From: Nafulsella turpanensis ZLM-10
GTDB taxonomy: Bacteria > Bacteroidota > Bacteroidia > Cytophagales > Cyclobacteriaceae
Length of the DNA: 64,000 nucleotides
Direction of reading: 5' to 3'
Assembly: GCF_000346615.1 (NCBI RefSeq)
Contig: NZ_ANNU01000032.1
Location: 37,927-101,926, forward strand
Below, in pieces: positions 8,685 through 16,268 of the stretch; the first letter of the stretch is position 1; each line of letters starts with the position of its first letter. Below the pieces are notes generated by a model. That model saw nothing but the letters and a program-made list of their open reading frames with translations, was not told the origin of the DNA and made no database searches. The translations under genes were made by a program, and so were the position numbers.

Positions 8685-11018
8685 TTACTCTGCTTTTAAA
8701 ACTTTTACAGGTTTTATTTTACCCGCTCGAATGGTTTGTGACAGGACAGTGAGCAACCCGACTATGGCAACCAAAACAAAACCTATGCTTATATTTATAA
8801 GACCTAAATCAAGATGACTGCCCATTTCTTCTCTTACTAAATCACCGATTAACATGCCCCCTGGAACACCAATAAGTCCGGCAATCAGGATAAGAATGCC
8901 AAAATTTTTGGTGACTGTCCACACCAGTCTTATTTTGCCTGCTCCCAATACTTTTCTTATACCTAGTTCTTTAGTGCGTGTTTCTACGGAGTAACTGGCT
9001 ATGCCTAAAATGCCCAAAGCAGCGATTATCATGACTATAAGGGCAAAGCCTCCAAAAAAACCTATCCTGTCGCCACTACTTGCTCCTGAATAACGGTGAT
9101 CTTTTAAGTTATGAATATTTGCCGTTTTTTCAGGAAAATTGTTTTTCCATATGGATTGAATGGCTTTGGTCACTTCCAATTCTGTATCTGGCTTTATTTT
9201 TATAGTCAGGGTGGCTATTTCATTTGGCAAATACCGATAAATTAAAGGGAGTTGTTGGCCAATAACTTCATTGGGCATGATGCCAATGACTTGTACATTG
9301 GAAGAATCCAGTAATAGATTTTGCCCCACTACAGTCTCCGATTTAGATTCCAATATTTTTGCGGCAGCTTCATTCACCAACACATAATGCTCAATATTCC
9401 GGGGCATATTTTCAGGAAAATTTTGCCCGGCTTTTAAGCTGATACCTTCTGTTTCAATTGTTTCCGGGTCAATACTTACGTAATTTATTTCCAGAATCTT
9501 ATCGTTCAATGTGACAGAATCTTTGCCCATTTTAATCGGTTCATAATACCAGTTAGTGGCCAAAGCCGTTTCTACCTGACTTAACTGACTTATTTCGTTT
9601 TGCAGGTTTTCATATTTTTCACCTTTCAAATCAAGTGTCAGGACGTTAGGTGGCACGGTCGAATTAATAATTGCACTGTTTTTTCTTTCATAATCGGCCA
9701 GTATGACCACCTGTATCATAAGGATGATAGCAACTGAAAATTGCACAACAACTAAAATCTTGTAGAATGAAACAGTCTGAAACAACCTTACATTCTTCAT
9801 TTTACGCAATGTCTGTACGGGCTTAAAAGCTGACAGCAGCCATGAGGGAAGTGCCCCAGCGACTAAGCCTGTGATAACTGCGTAGATCAACAAGCCTGAA
9901 ATTAAGGTTATATCCCAGGAAAACGTCACCTCCATATCAGGTATGTGGTCCATTAAAATATTAACACAGGGCACTGTAAACAACAAAGCAAATACGGAAA
10001 CAAGGGTCGCTTCCATTAAAAATTGACCAACAATTTGTCCTCTTGTTGCGCCTATGGTTTTGCGAATACCCACTTCTTGCGCTCGAGATAAGGCACGCGC
10101 TAATGATAAACTGATATAATTGAAAGCAGATAAAAGAGTTAAGGATAGAATTAAAAACAGCTGCGTTTTTATGCCCATCCAATTGACGCCCGCATTAGGG
10201 TCATTTTTAATGCCATTGTTTCCAGGGGTAACATCTTCTATGGGTTGTGCCAAAAATTGAAGATTGCTGTTATCCAATTTCCGATTATAGTTTTGGAGCT
10301 TTGTATTGAGTTGCTTTAAATTATCTTCTGATTTTAAACGGGCATAAATTGCAGAGCTCTTGAATTGCTCCCAATCTTGCGAAATATTACTGACTGCTCC
10401 TTCCTTTTCAAGCATTTCAGCAGCATTGTTAGAAAGCATTGCCTCAATAGGCAGGTGTGTCTCTAAAGGTGGGTCCTGGATAATTCCCCCAACGGTATAA
10501 GAACCTAAATTTTCAAATTGAACCGTTTGTCCTAAAACATTGGCGCTGCCAAATATTTTTTCTGCTGTTTTTTCAGTTAGAAAAAGGCTGGTGGGATTAT
10601 TTGTAAGGCTTTGTGCATTGCCTGATAGCAATTTGAAGCCAAAGACATCAAAAAAAGAAGGCTCTGAAAATTTTATGTCAATAGGGATATCGCCTTTATC
10701 GGTTTGTAAGTTATGTTTTCCTGCCAGCCGTACTTTTACCGTTTTTTCAATAAAGGAGAAATTGTTTATTTGATGCGCCAACGGCAATGGAGCTGTTGCC
10801 CATTTTGCTTGTCCCGTCTCATTTGTTTCCTGCGTAAGTATCCGTACTATTTGATTTAATTCTGGATGAAAATGGTCTGTATCGTAAGTGGCTTTTATGC
10901 CTGTAAAAAGAATAACACCAACTGCCATACTCATTGACAAGCCAAATATGTTGACAAATGAAAAAAGTTTGTTTTTCCAAAGTGTCCGGATAGCGATTTT
11001 TAGATAGTTCTTTATCAT
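8685..11018 (-). CDS. MacB/FtsX-type ABC transporter permease
   Basis: A 777-residue membrane protein of the long Bacteroidota ABC permease family. It has an N-terminal membrane helix (about 20-40), a MacB-type periplasmic domain (about 45-260), an FtsX helix bundle (about 285-395), a second helix (about 430-450), a second periplasmic domain and a final FtsX bundle (about 665-775). Motifs IRKTIGATRGQI and GIRKVLGAG mark the start of each FtsX half. Such proteins act with a separate ATPase in peptide, lipid or drug efflux. No ATPase or membrane-fusion gene is adjacent, which is unusual but seen for orphan copies. The coding sequence is visibly richer in A+T than its neighbours and an IS remnant lies just upstream, which hints at acquisition. 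Confidence 0.88.
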   Translation of the reverse strand: MIKNYLKIAIRTLWKNKLFSFVNIFGLSMSMAVGVILFTGIKATYDTDHFHPELNQIVRILTQETNETGQAKWATAPLPLAHQINNFSFIEKTVKVRLAGKHNLQTDKGDIPIDIKFSEPSFFDVFGFKLLSGNAQSLTNNPTSLFLTEKTAEKIFGSANVLGQTVQFENLGSYTVGGIIQDPPLETHLPIEAMLSNNAAEMLEKEGAVSNISQDWEQFKSSAIYARLKSEDNLKQLNTKLQNYNRKLDNSNLQFLAQPIEDVTPGNNGIKNDPNAGVNWMGIKTQLFLILSLTLLSAFNYISLSLARALSRAQEVGIRKTIGATRGQIVGQFLMEATLVSVFALLFTVPCVNILMDHIPDMEVTFSWDITLISGLLIYAVITGLVAGALPSWLLSAFKPVQTLRKMKNVRLFQTVSFYKILVVVQFSVAIILMIQVVILADYERKNSAIINSTVPPNVLTLDLKGEKYENLQNEISQLSQVETALATNWYYEPIKMGKDSVTLNDKILEINYVSIDPETIETEGISLKAGQNFPENMPRNIEHYVLVNEAAAKILESKSETVVGQNLLLDSSNVQVIGIMPNEVIGQQLPLIYRYLPNEIATLTIKIKPDTELEVTKAIQSIWKNNFPEKTANIHNLKDHRYSGASSGDRIGFFGGFALIVMIIAALGILGIASYSVETRTKELGIRKVLGAGKIRLVWTVTKNFGILILIAGLIGVPGGMLIGDLVREEMGSHLDLGLINISIGFVLVAIVGLLTVLSQTIRAGKIKPVKVLKAE

Positions 11019-11102
11019 GGCTTAAAGTGTTGATTTTTAATAAAAAAAAAGCCAAACACTGAGGGAGGGGATCCCTCCCAATTCTATCGGCAAGGTTTGC
11101 GC

Positions 11103-11110
11103 CAAAAATA
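11103..11110 (-). promoter_or_regulatory. Possible -7 box of the permease gene
   Basis: On the minus strand TATTTTTG fits TAnnTTTG, 84 bases before the permease ATG. No clear -33 TTG at the standard spacing, so this rests on one box. Confidence 0.3.
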
Positions 11111-11471
11111 CAACAACTTAATTATCAATATCTTAGACAACTATTTATTAAAACCTGCTCGATTTTGATACACTAGTTGTATCGATTTGATACAGTCAGG
11201 TACAAAATATTTTACACCCAATTAAGACTGCGGCACTTACTTTTAGCTCAGTGGGTGTTTGCCGTGGAGAAGCTTACTGGTAGGGTTGTCAAACATTTCT
11301 TTGTTGCCTGGGAACACTTGTCGGGTTACAGGGAAGGGAATTGTAACCACCTTTAGATTATAGATTAGCCCTAAAGGTTATTTCCAAGTTCGAAGGAGTT
11401 TAAGTGGAATTCCCCTGAAAAAGTGGAGGGTTAGAAAAGAGTATTTTAACTTAATCTAACCAACAACTACT

Positions 11472-11773
11472 ATGGCAAAAAGGGATGAGGCTATCAGGCT
11501 GGCTCAGGTGAGCGGCAATGTCAGCGAGACAGCTCGTAATCTGGGCCTGCATCTAAGCATCCTATGCAGGTGGAAGAATGAGGTGGAACAATAGCCGCTG
11601 CCGCGCTGGTAGAGAAAGCATTTCCAGGCAAGGGATATGCTAAAGATAAAGAATTCAGGCAGTTACAAAGAAAGAATCAACGTCTAAAGGAGAGGGGCTC
11701 CCCTGCGGTTGAAATCCTAAAAAAGGCAGCGCATCGGCGCCCGATCGGTATCTTCAGCAGCCGCTCCCAATGA
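11472..11773 (+). pseudogene. IS3-family OrfA transposase remnant
   Basis: Translation from the ATG at 11472 gives MAKRDEAIRLAQVSGNVSET and then a helix-turn-helix ending in CRWKNEVEQ, the start of an IS3-family OrfA. A TAG at 11592 interrupts it. The downstream part continues in another frame (codons in phase with 11618): AFPGKGYAKDKEFRQLQRKN, then EILKKAA and GIFSSRSQ before TGA at 11771. These are the usual middle and end of OrfA. The break is therefore a frameshift near 11590. No OrfB (DDE catalytic domain) follows, so the element is dead and partial. Confidence 0.8.
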
Positions 11774-11827
11774 GACACCAGCGACCGACACCCGGCTTAT
11801 TCGGGAGCAAAGAAGGGGGGTATATTG

Positions 11828-11856
11828 CCTCTAGTGCCTCTGCCAGGCACTAGAGG
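11828..11856. repeat. Perfect 11-bp hairpin after the IS remnant
   Basis: CCTCTAGTGCC and GGCACTAGAGG flank a seven-base loop. Only TTT follows on the plus strand, so it could be a weak terminator, or a piece of the IS end or of its target region. Confidence 0.6.
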
Positions 11857-11957
11857 TTTCCTTGAGTAGCTATTATGCCTGAATCAGCAGGCCAGAGAAT
11901 AAGCGAAAAGTTGAGAATGAGCAAATACACTTTTACTTCTACTTCACTATTGTACAT

Positions 11958-11994
11958 AAAAAAACCGCATTTACAAACTGTAAATGCGGTTTTT
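11958..11994 (-). terminator. Terminator of tRNA-Pro
   Basis: An 11-bp perfect stem (ACCGCATTTAC with GTAAATGCGGT, loop AAACT) is followed on the minus strand by seven T residues. It lies directly after the 3' end of the tRNA. Confidence 0.85.
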
Positions 11995-11999
11995 AGTTG

Positions 12000-12073
12000 T
12001 CGGGGTGGCAGGATTCGAACCTACGACCTCCTCGTCCCAAACGAGGCGCGATACCGGGCTACGCTACACCCCG
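12000..12073 (-). tRNA. tRNA-Pro (anticodon TGG)
   Basis: On the minus strand the acceptor arm CGGGGTG pairs with CACCCCG, followed by discriminator A. The anticodon stem CCTCG/CGAGG encloses loop TTTGGGA, giving TGG. The T arm contains GGTTCGAATCC. The gene is 74 bases and the CCA end is not encoded. Confidence 0.96.
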
Positions 12074-12111
12074 CACAATCTTTTAATTTCCCCTCTCTCG
12101 ATAGGGGACTG

Positions 12112-12143
12112 CAAAGGTATTAAATTAGTTTTAATTTCCGCAA
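12112..12143 (-). promoter_or_regulatory. Promoter of tRNA-Pro
   Basis: On the minus strand TTG (12141-12143), 21 bases, then TACCTTTG (12112-12119). This fits the Bacteroidota sigma-70 pattern TTG/TAnnTTTG. A small hairpin (CCCCT/AGGGG) lies at 12094-12111, between the -7 box and the tRNA 5' end at 12073. Confidence 0.75.
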
Positions 12144-12179
12144 GTAAGCGACAAAAAAATTTAAACCTTTTTTCAACAC

Positions 12180-12269
<90 letters not shown>

Positions 12270-12299
12270 GTTAACCTTTCCCCGTCCGGGAAAGTGATG

Positions 12300-12332
12300 C
12301 AAATATAAAGGAAGTAATTTTATTAAACCAAA
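12300..12332 (-). promoter_or_regulatory. Promoter of tRNA-Ser
   Basis: On the minus strand TTTG (12329-12332), exactly 21 bases, then TATATTTG (12300-12307). Both boxes match the Bacteroidota consensus in full. The -7 box lies about 30 bases before the tRNA 5' end. Confidence 0.8.
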
Positions 12333-12490
12333 CCCTCAGTCCTTTTTTCAGCGCTTTTTAAAATAATTTTTCATCCTGTCGTTGATAATCAGCACCTTTA
12401 TCAGCAGGCGTTGTTTCTCCTTCTTAAAAATAATATATTTCGACTTCCAAAGGCAGCCAGTGTGCCTTTTAAAACCATTTAAGCTTTTAC

Positions 12491-13459
12491 ATGATCTGGC
12501 TAAAAGATTTTACCAATCTCGAATTAACTTTTCTGCTCTGCTTTCTACTGGGCTACCTCTTTTACTTTTTCAGGGTTGTACGAGCTGCCCGCCTGGCAGG
12601 CGCACGATTTGGCACCGTACTATTTAAATTCCTGCTTCGCTCAGCCGCCCTCGCCCTCCTGTTAATTGCCCTTATGGGGCCCTCCTTCGGCACTACCGGA
12701 CGGGAGGTAAAAACGGTCGGAAAGGATATTTTTATTGCCGTCGACCTTTCTAAATCCATGGATGCCTTTGACGTTCAGCCCACCCGGCTCGAAAAAGTAA
12801 AGTTTGAGCTGAAGAATATTGTCCGGGCCCTCTCCTCTGACCGCATTGGCCTTATCATCTTTTCGGGCGATGCTTTTATACAATCTCCCCTCACTTACGA
12901 CCAAAGTGCCCTCAACCTCTTTATTGAAACCCTCAGCACGGAACTGGTCCCGAATAGCGGCACAGATTTTGCCCCTCCCCTGAGGCTGGCGATGGAAAAG
13001 CTCCAGAATGAGCCGGACATGGCAGGACAGGAGGCCGCTGAAATTATTATCCTTATCAGTGATGGGGAAGATTTTGGGGACGAAACAGAAATTGTAGCCG
13101 AAAAAATAAATGAAGCAGGTATCCGCCTCTTTACGCTTGGGGTGGGGACCGAAGAGGGCAGCCGAATAATGGAAAGGCGACGTTACCTGCGCGACGAACA
13201 GGGCAATGAAGTTATTACCCGCCTCGACCCCTCGGCTCTTAAGGAGCTGGCGAACCTTACAAACGGACAGTATTTCGAAATAAACAAACAGGAAAACGAA
13301 GTTGACCGTTTAATTAACGTTCTTCAGAGTATTGAAGGAGAAGTTCGGGATGCAAGAACCGTACAGGCCTCGGCCAATAAGTATTATTATTTTGTGGCAG
13401 CAGCGCTTGCCCTACTGGCTCTCGACCTTTTGCTAAGCTTAAAAGTGATTAAATTATGA
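12491..13459 (+). CDS. batB: BatB-like von Willebrand factor A membrane protein
   Basis: A 322-residue protein with N-terminal membrane segments (about 12-30 and 48-66), a periplasmic von Willebrand A domain (about 80-280) and a C-terminal helix (about 300-320). The metal-binding site is seen as DLSKS near residue 85, with the downstream Thr (SGTDFAP) and Asp (ISDGEDFGD). This layout matches BatA/BatB of the Bacteroides aerotolerance (Bat) operons, and the DVQPTRLEKVK segment is BatB-like. It overlaps the next gene by ATGA, so the three genes here are probably one operon. The moxR, batA and batD partners usual for the complete operon are absent from the window. Function in envelope stress is inferred from the family. 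Confidence 0.85.
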   Translation: MIWLKDFTNLELTFLLCFLLGYLFYFFRVVRAARLAGARFGTVLFKFLLRSAALALLLIALMGPSFGTTGREVKTVGKDIFIAVDLSKSMDAFDVQPTRLEKVKFELKNIVRALSSDRIGLIIFSGDAFIQSPLTYDQSALNLFIETLSTELVPNSGTDFAPPLRLAMEKLQNEPDMAGQEAAEIIILISDGEDFGDETEIVAEKINEAGIRLFTLGVGTEEGSRIMERRRYLRDEQGNEVITRLDPSALKELANLTNGQYFEINKQENEVDRLINVLQSIEGEVRDARTVQASANKYYYFVAAALALLALDLLLSLKVIKL

Positions 13460-14127
13460 AGTGGTACCTGATGATAAGCCTCTTATTGTTCCTGCAGGGG
13501 AATCCTGGCCTATCCCGGCCGGGCGGCTTTAATGGTATAGCCAAAACTAATGAACTTAAAGAAGAGGCTGCGGAAGCCTATAAAAACGGCGAGTTTGAAA
13601 AAGCCAGCCAGCTCTACGCAGTGCTGGTCGATTCCTTTCAGGTAGAAGGGGAAGCCCTGCGGCTCAATTATGCAAACAGCCTGTATATGGGCGGCAAGCC
13701 GAAGGTAGCAGACCTGGTTTACCGCAATTTAGCAGCTAATGCAGAAAATGAAACCCTGCAGTCGGCCGCCTTTCAGCAGTTGGGTATACTGGCCACCAAA
13801 GACCAGAATTTAAAGGATGCGGTAAGCTATTTTAAACAATCGCTTAAAAGCGACCCGACCAACGATGCAGCCCGCTATAATTATGAGCTTGCCCGCAAAA
13901 AGCTTGAGCAACAGGAAAAACAGCAGCAAGAGAACAAAGAAGAGCAGATTGAACCATCTGAGTGGGCAAAAGAGTTAAAAAAGAAGGCAGAGGAACTTGT
14001 TGCCCGCTACCGCTTTGGAGAAGCTTATCAGCTGATGCAGGAGGGACTGCAGCAAGACCCTACGGTAGCCGCCTTTAATGACTTTACAGAGCGTATCCGG
14101 ATTATTCACGAAATTGAACAATTATAA
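13456..14127 (+). CDS. TPR protein of the Bat operon (BatC/BatE-like)
   Basis: A 223-residue protein with a short hydrophobic N-terminus (signal peptide or anchor) and tetratricopeptide repeats from about residue 35 to 150. The clearest repeat is AVSYFKQSLKSDPTNDAARY. A charged Gln/Glu-rich linker (about 150-170) and one more TPR-like segment (about 180-215) follow. It overlaps the BatB gene by four bases and the next gene starts one base after its stop, so the three are translated together. TPR partners of Bat proteins are thought to scaffold periplasmic complexes. Whether it should be called BatC or BatE is not decidable here. Confidence 0.75.
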   Translation: MKWYLMISLLLFLQGNPGLSRPGGFNGIAKTNELKEEAAEAYKNGEFEKASQLYAVLVDSFQVEGEALRLNYANSLYMGGKPKVADLVYRNLAANAENETLQSAAFQQLGILATKDQNLKDAVSYFKQSLKSDPTNDAARYNYELARKKLEQQEKQQQENKEEQIEPSEWAKELKKKAEELVARYRFGEAYQLMQEGLQQDPTVAAFNDFTERIRIIHEIEQL

Positions 14128-14128
14128 A

Positions 14129-14752
14129 ATGAAATACCTGCTTATCCTCTTCATGAGTACAGCCCTTACCCTTGGGCTCCAGCTGGAAAGCGAGGCACAA
14201 TCGCCTGCACTTGCCTTTAACAGGGCTGCGAACCTTTTTATTGAAGGCGATAACCAACAGGCGCTTCGGAATGTAAATGCAGCTCTTCGTCGCTACCCCA
14301 ACGACCCGCAGTTAAAAGCGCTGAAAGAAAAACTCGAAAAGAAACAGGAAGAGGAAAAGAAAAAACAGCAACAACAGGAACAGCAGAAAAAAGACCAGCA
14401 GGACAAAAAGGAACAACAACAGGACGGCCAGTCTTCTGAGGAAGAGAAAAAAGAAGAAGGCCAGGAGGAGAAGAAGCCACAGGAAGGCGAAGAAAAGAGT
14501 AAAGAAGAAAAAGAGCAGCAGGAAAAAGAGGGAGAGAAACCTTCCGAAGAAGAAGAAAAAGAAGGAAAGGAAAAGCAGGAGCAGCAAGCCCCTACTCCTT
14601 CCGAAACCGAAAAGCGGCTGGAACAAATGGATATTAGCCCCGAAAAAGCCCGCATGATTCTCGAAGCCATGAAGAGCAAGGAAGTCCAGTACCTGCAGCA
14701 GAAAAAGAGGAGGGCTCCCCAAAGAACCGACGACGGCAAGCCGGACTGGTAA
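14129..14752 (+). CDS. BatC-type protein with TPR and charged Glu/Lys/Gln-rich region
   Basis: A 207-residue protein. A signal peptide (about 1-22, ending SEAQ) is followed by a TPR-like helix pair (about 25-65). Then comes a very low-complexity Glu/Lys/Gln segment (about 70-155) that must be highly extended or coiled. A conserved-looking C-terminus has ISPEKARMILEAMKSKEVQY and ends GKPDW. I start it at the ATG one base after the preceding stop, because an upstream in-frame ATG at 14078 would place the signal peptide internally. The final block resembles the ends of BatC-type proteins, which suggests a role with BatB. Confidence 0.75.
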   Translation: MKYLLILFMSTALTLGLQLESEAQSPALAFNRAANLFIEGDNQQALRNVNAALRRYPNDPQLKALKEKLEKKQEEEKKKQQQQEQQKKDQQDKKEQQQDGQSSEEEKKEEGQEEKKPQEGEEKSKEEKEQQEKEGEKPSEEEEKEGKEKQEQQAPTPSETEKRLEQMDISPEKARMILEAMKSKEVQYLQQKKRRAPQRTDDGKPDW

Positions 14753-14881
14753 CAGCCCCGCTGCTTGCAAACGATTGAACGGAGCGTTGAGGCATTTAAT
14801 TTAAGCCCGAAACTTTTTATCTCCTGCAAAAATTAAATAATTTTACCCCTGAGTATCGTACTCCTGATTTTTTAACAGATG

Positions 14882-14898
14882 AACTCCTGCAGGGAGTT
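14882..14898 (+). terminator. Weak hairpin after the Bat operon
   Basis: AACTCC, loop TGCAG, GGAGTT, then TTAG. Short stem and only a brief T run; it may end the Bat operon or simply be a palindrome in the thiolase leader. Confidence 0.35.
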
Positions 14899-14949
14899 TT
14901 AGTACTCTAACGGTCAGGGCATCTTTTCACCTTTTTAAAAATTATACTA

Positions 14950-16128
14950 ATGAAAGAAGTTTATATTGTGTCAGCAGTCCGCACTCCTATCGGGAGCTTT
15001 GGCGGCAGCCTTTCCGCTTTATCTGCCACAGAATTAGGTTCCATTGCTATCAAAGGAGCCTTGCAGAAAGCCGGCGTCGACGGCAAAGAAGTAAATGAAG
15101 TGTTTATGGGCAATGTGGTTTCGGCTAATCTAGGCCAGGCTCCAGCCCGCCAGGCTGCCGTTGGTGCCGGTCTTGGCTACAATGTTCCCTGTACCACTAT
15201 TAACAAAGTTTGTTCGTCGGGCATGAAGGCCGCCATGTTTGGTGCACAGTCTATTATGCTTGGCCAAAACGATGTGGTAGTCGTAGGCGGTATGGAAAGT
15301 ATGAGCAATATTCCTTTCTACATTCCTAAAGCCCGCTATGGCTATAAGTATGGCAACGGAGAGTTGGTGGATGGTCTGCTGAAGGACGGTCTGTTCGAGG
15401 TATACCACAAGTTCCCGATGGGCAACTGTGCCGATAATACAGCCAGAGAATGCGGTATTACCCGCGAGCAGCAGGATGAGTATGCCATCAACTCCTACAA
15501 GCGTGTGGCCAATGCGGTGGAAAGTGGTTACTTTAAAGATGAAATCGTTCCTGTGGAAATCCCTCAGCGCAAAGGCGATCCTATTGTAATGGATACCGAC
15601 GAGGAATATAAGAACGTAAAATTCGATAAAATCCCTGGCCTTCGCCCGGTTTTCAGCAAAGAAGGAACGGTAACGGCAGCCAATGCCTCTACCATTAACG
15701 ATGGTGCTGCCGCCATGGTGCTAATGAGCAAGGAAAAGGCCGATGCGCTTGGTATTAAGCCATTGGCTAAAATCCGTGGCTTCGGCGATGCTGCCCAGGA
15801 ACCTATCTGGTTTACCACCTCTCCTGCCCTTGCCATTCCGAATGCCCTTAAAATGGCTGGCATCAGCAAATCAGAAGTCGATTTCTTTGAAATCAACGAA
15901 GCTTTTTCTGTGGTAGCACTGGCCAACATTCAAAAGCTGGAGCTGGATCCTGAAAAAGTAAACGTATTTGGCGGTGCGGTAGCCCTTGGCCACCCGCTGG
16001 GAGCTTCCGGTGCCCGTATTATGACTACGCTTAATAGTGTACTGCACCAGAAGAGCGGCAGCATAGGCGTTGCAGGCATCTGTAATGGCGGCGGCGGTGC
16101 TTCTGCCATCGTACTGGAAAAAATGTAA
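14950..16128 (+). CDS. Acetyl-CoA C-acetyltransferase (thiolase)
   Basis: A 392-residue cytoplasmic enzyme that joins or splits acetyl-CoA and acetoacetyl-CoA. All catalytic parts of the biosynthetic-type thiolase family are present: nucleophile C88 in NKVCSSGMKA, H348 in GGAVALGHPLGASGARI, and the base C378 in CNGGGGASA. Length is normal for the tetrameric AtoB/PhaA type. It is monocistronic, with about 200 bases upstream and a terminator downstream. HMG-CoA lyase and an oxo-acid dehydrogenase E1 elsewhere in the window suggest use in leucine, ketone-body or fatty-acid breakdown, but specificity cannot be told from sequence. Confidence 0.93.
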   Translation: MKEVYIVSAVRTPIGSFGGSLSALSATELGSIAIKGALQKAGVDGKEVNEVFMGNVVSANLGQAPARQAAVGAGLGYNVPCTTINKVCSSGMKAAMFGAQSIMLGQNDVVVVGGMESMSNIPFYIPKARYGYKYGNGELVDGLLKDGLFEVYHKFPMGNCADNTARECGITREQQDEYAINSYKRVANAVESGYFKDEIVPVEIPQRKGDPIVMDTDEEYKNVKFDKIPGLRPVFSKEGTVTAANASTINDGAAAMVLMSKEKADALGIKPLAKIRGFGDAAQEPIWFTTSPALAIPNALKMAGISKSEVDFFEINEAFSVVALANIQKLELDPEKVNVFGGAVALGHPLGASGARIMTTLNSVLHQKSGSIGVAGICNGGGGASAIVLEKM

Positions 16129-16147
16129 GATACACCCACTCATTTTT

Positions 16148-16180
16148 AAAGGCCTGATGGTTATCCATCGGGCCTTTTAT
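16148..16180 (+). terminator. Intrinsic terminator of the thiolase gene
   Basis: GGCCTGATGG, loop TTAT, CCATCGGGCC (one T-G pair), then TTTT. It lies about 20 bases after the thiolase stop. Confidence 0.8.
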
Positions 16181-16268
16181 TTTACCGCAGGGGAGCCTTC
16201 AAATCAATTACCGCACGAATTTTGTCGTGATTGCGTTATAAACCTGCAAATGAAAATAAGCACCATTT

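Noticed and set aside
14238..14829. Long minus-strand frames opposite the charged Bat-operon gene
   Set aside because: They are poly-Ser, poly-Leu or poly-Phe readings caused by the GAA/CAG-rich codons of the real gene on the plus strand.
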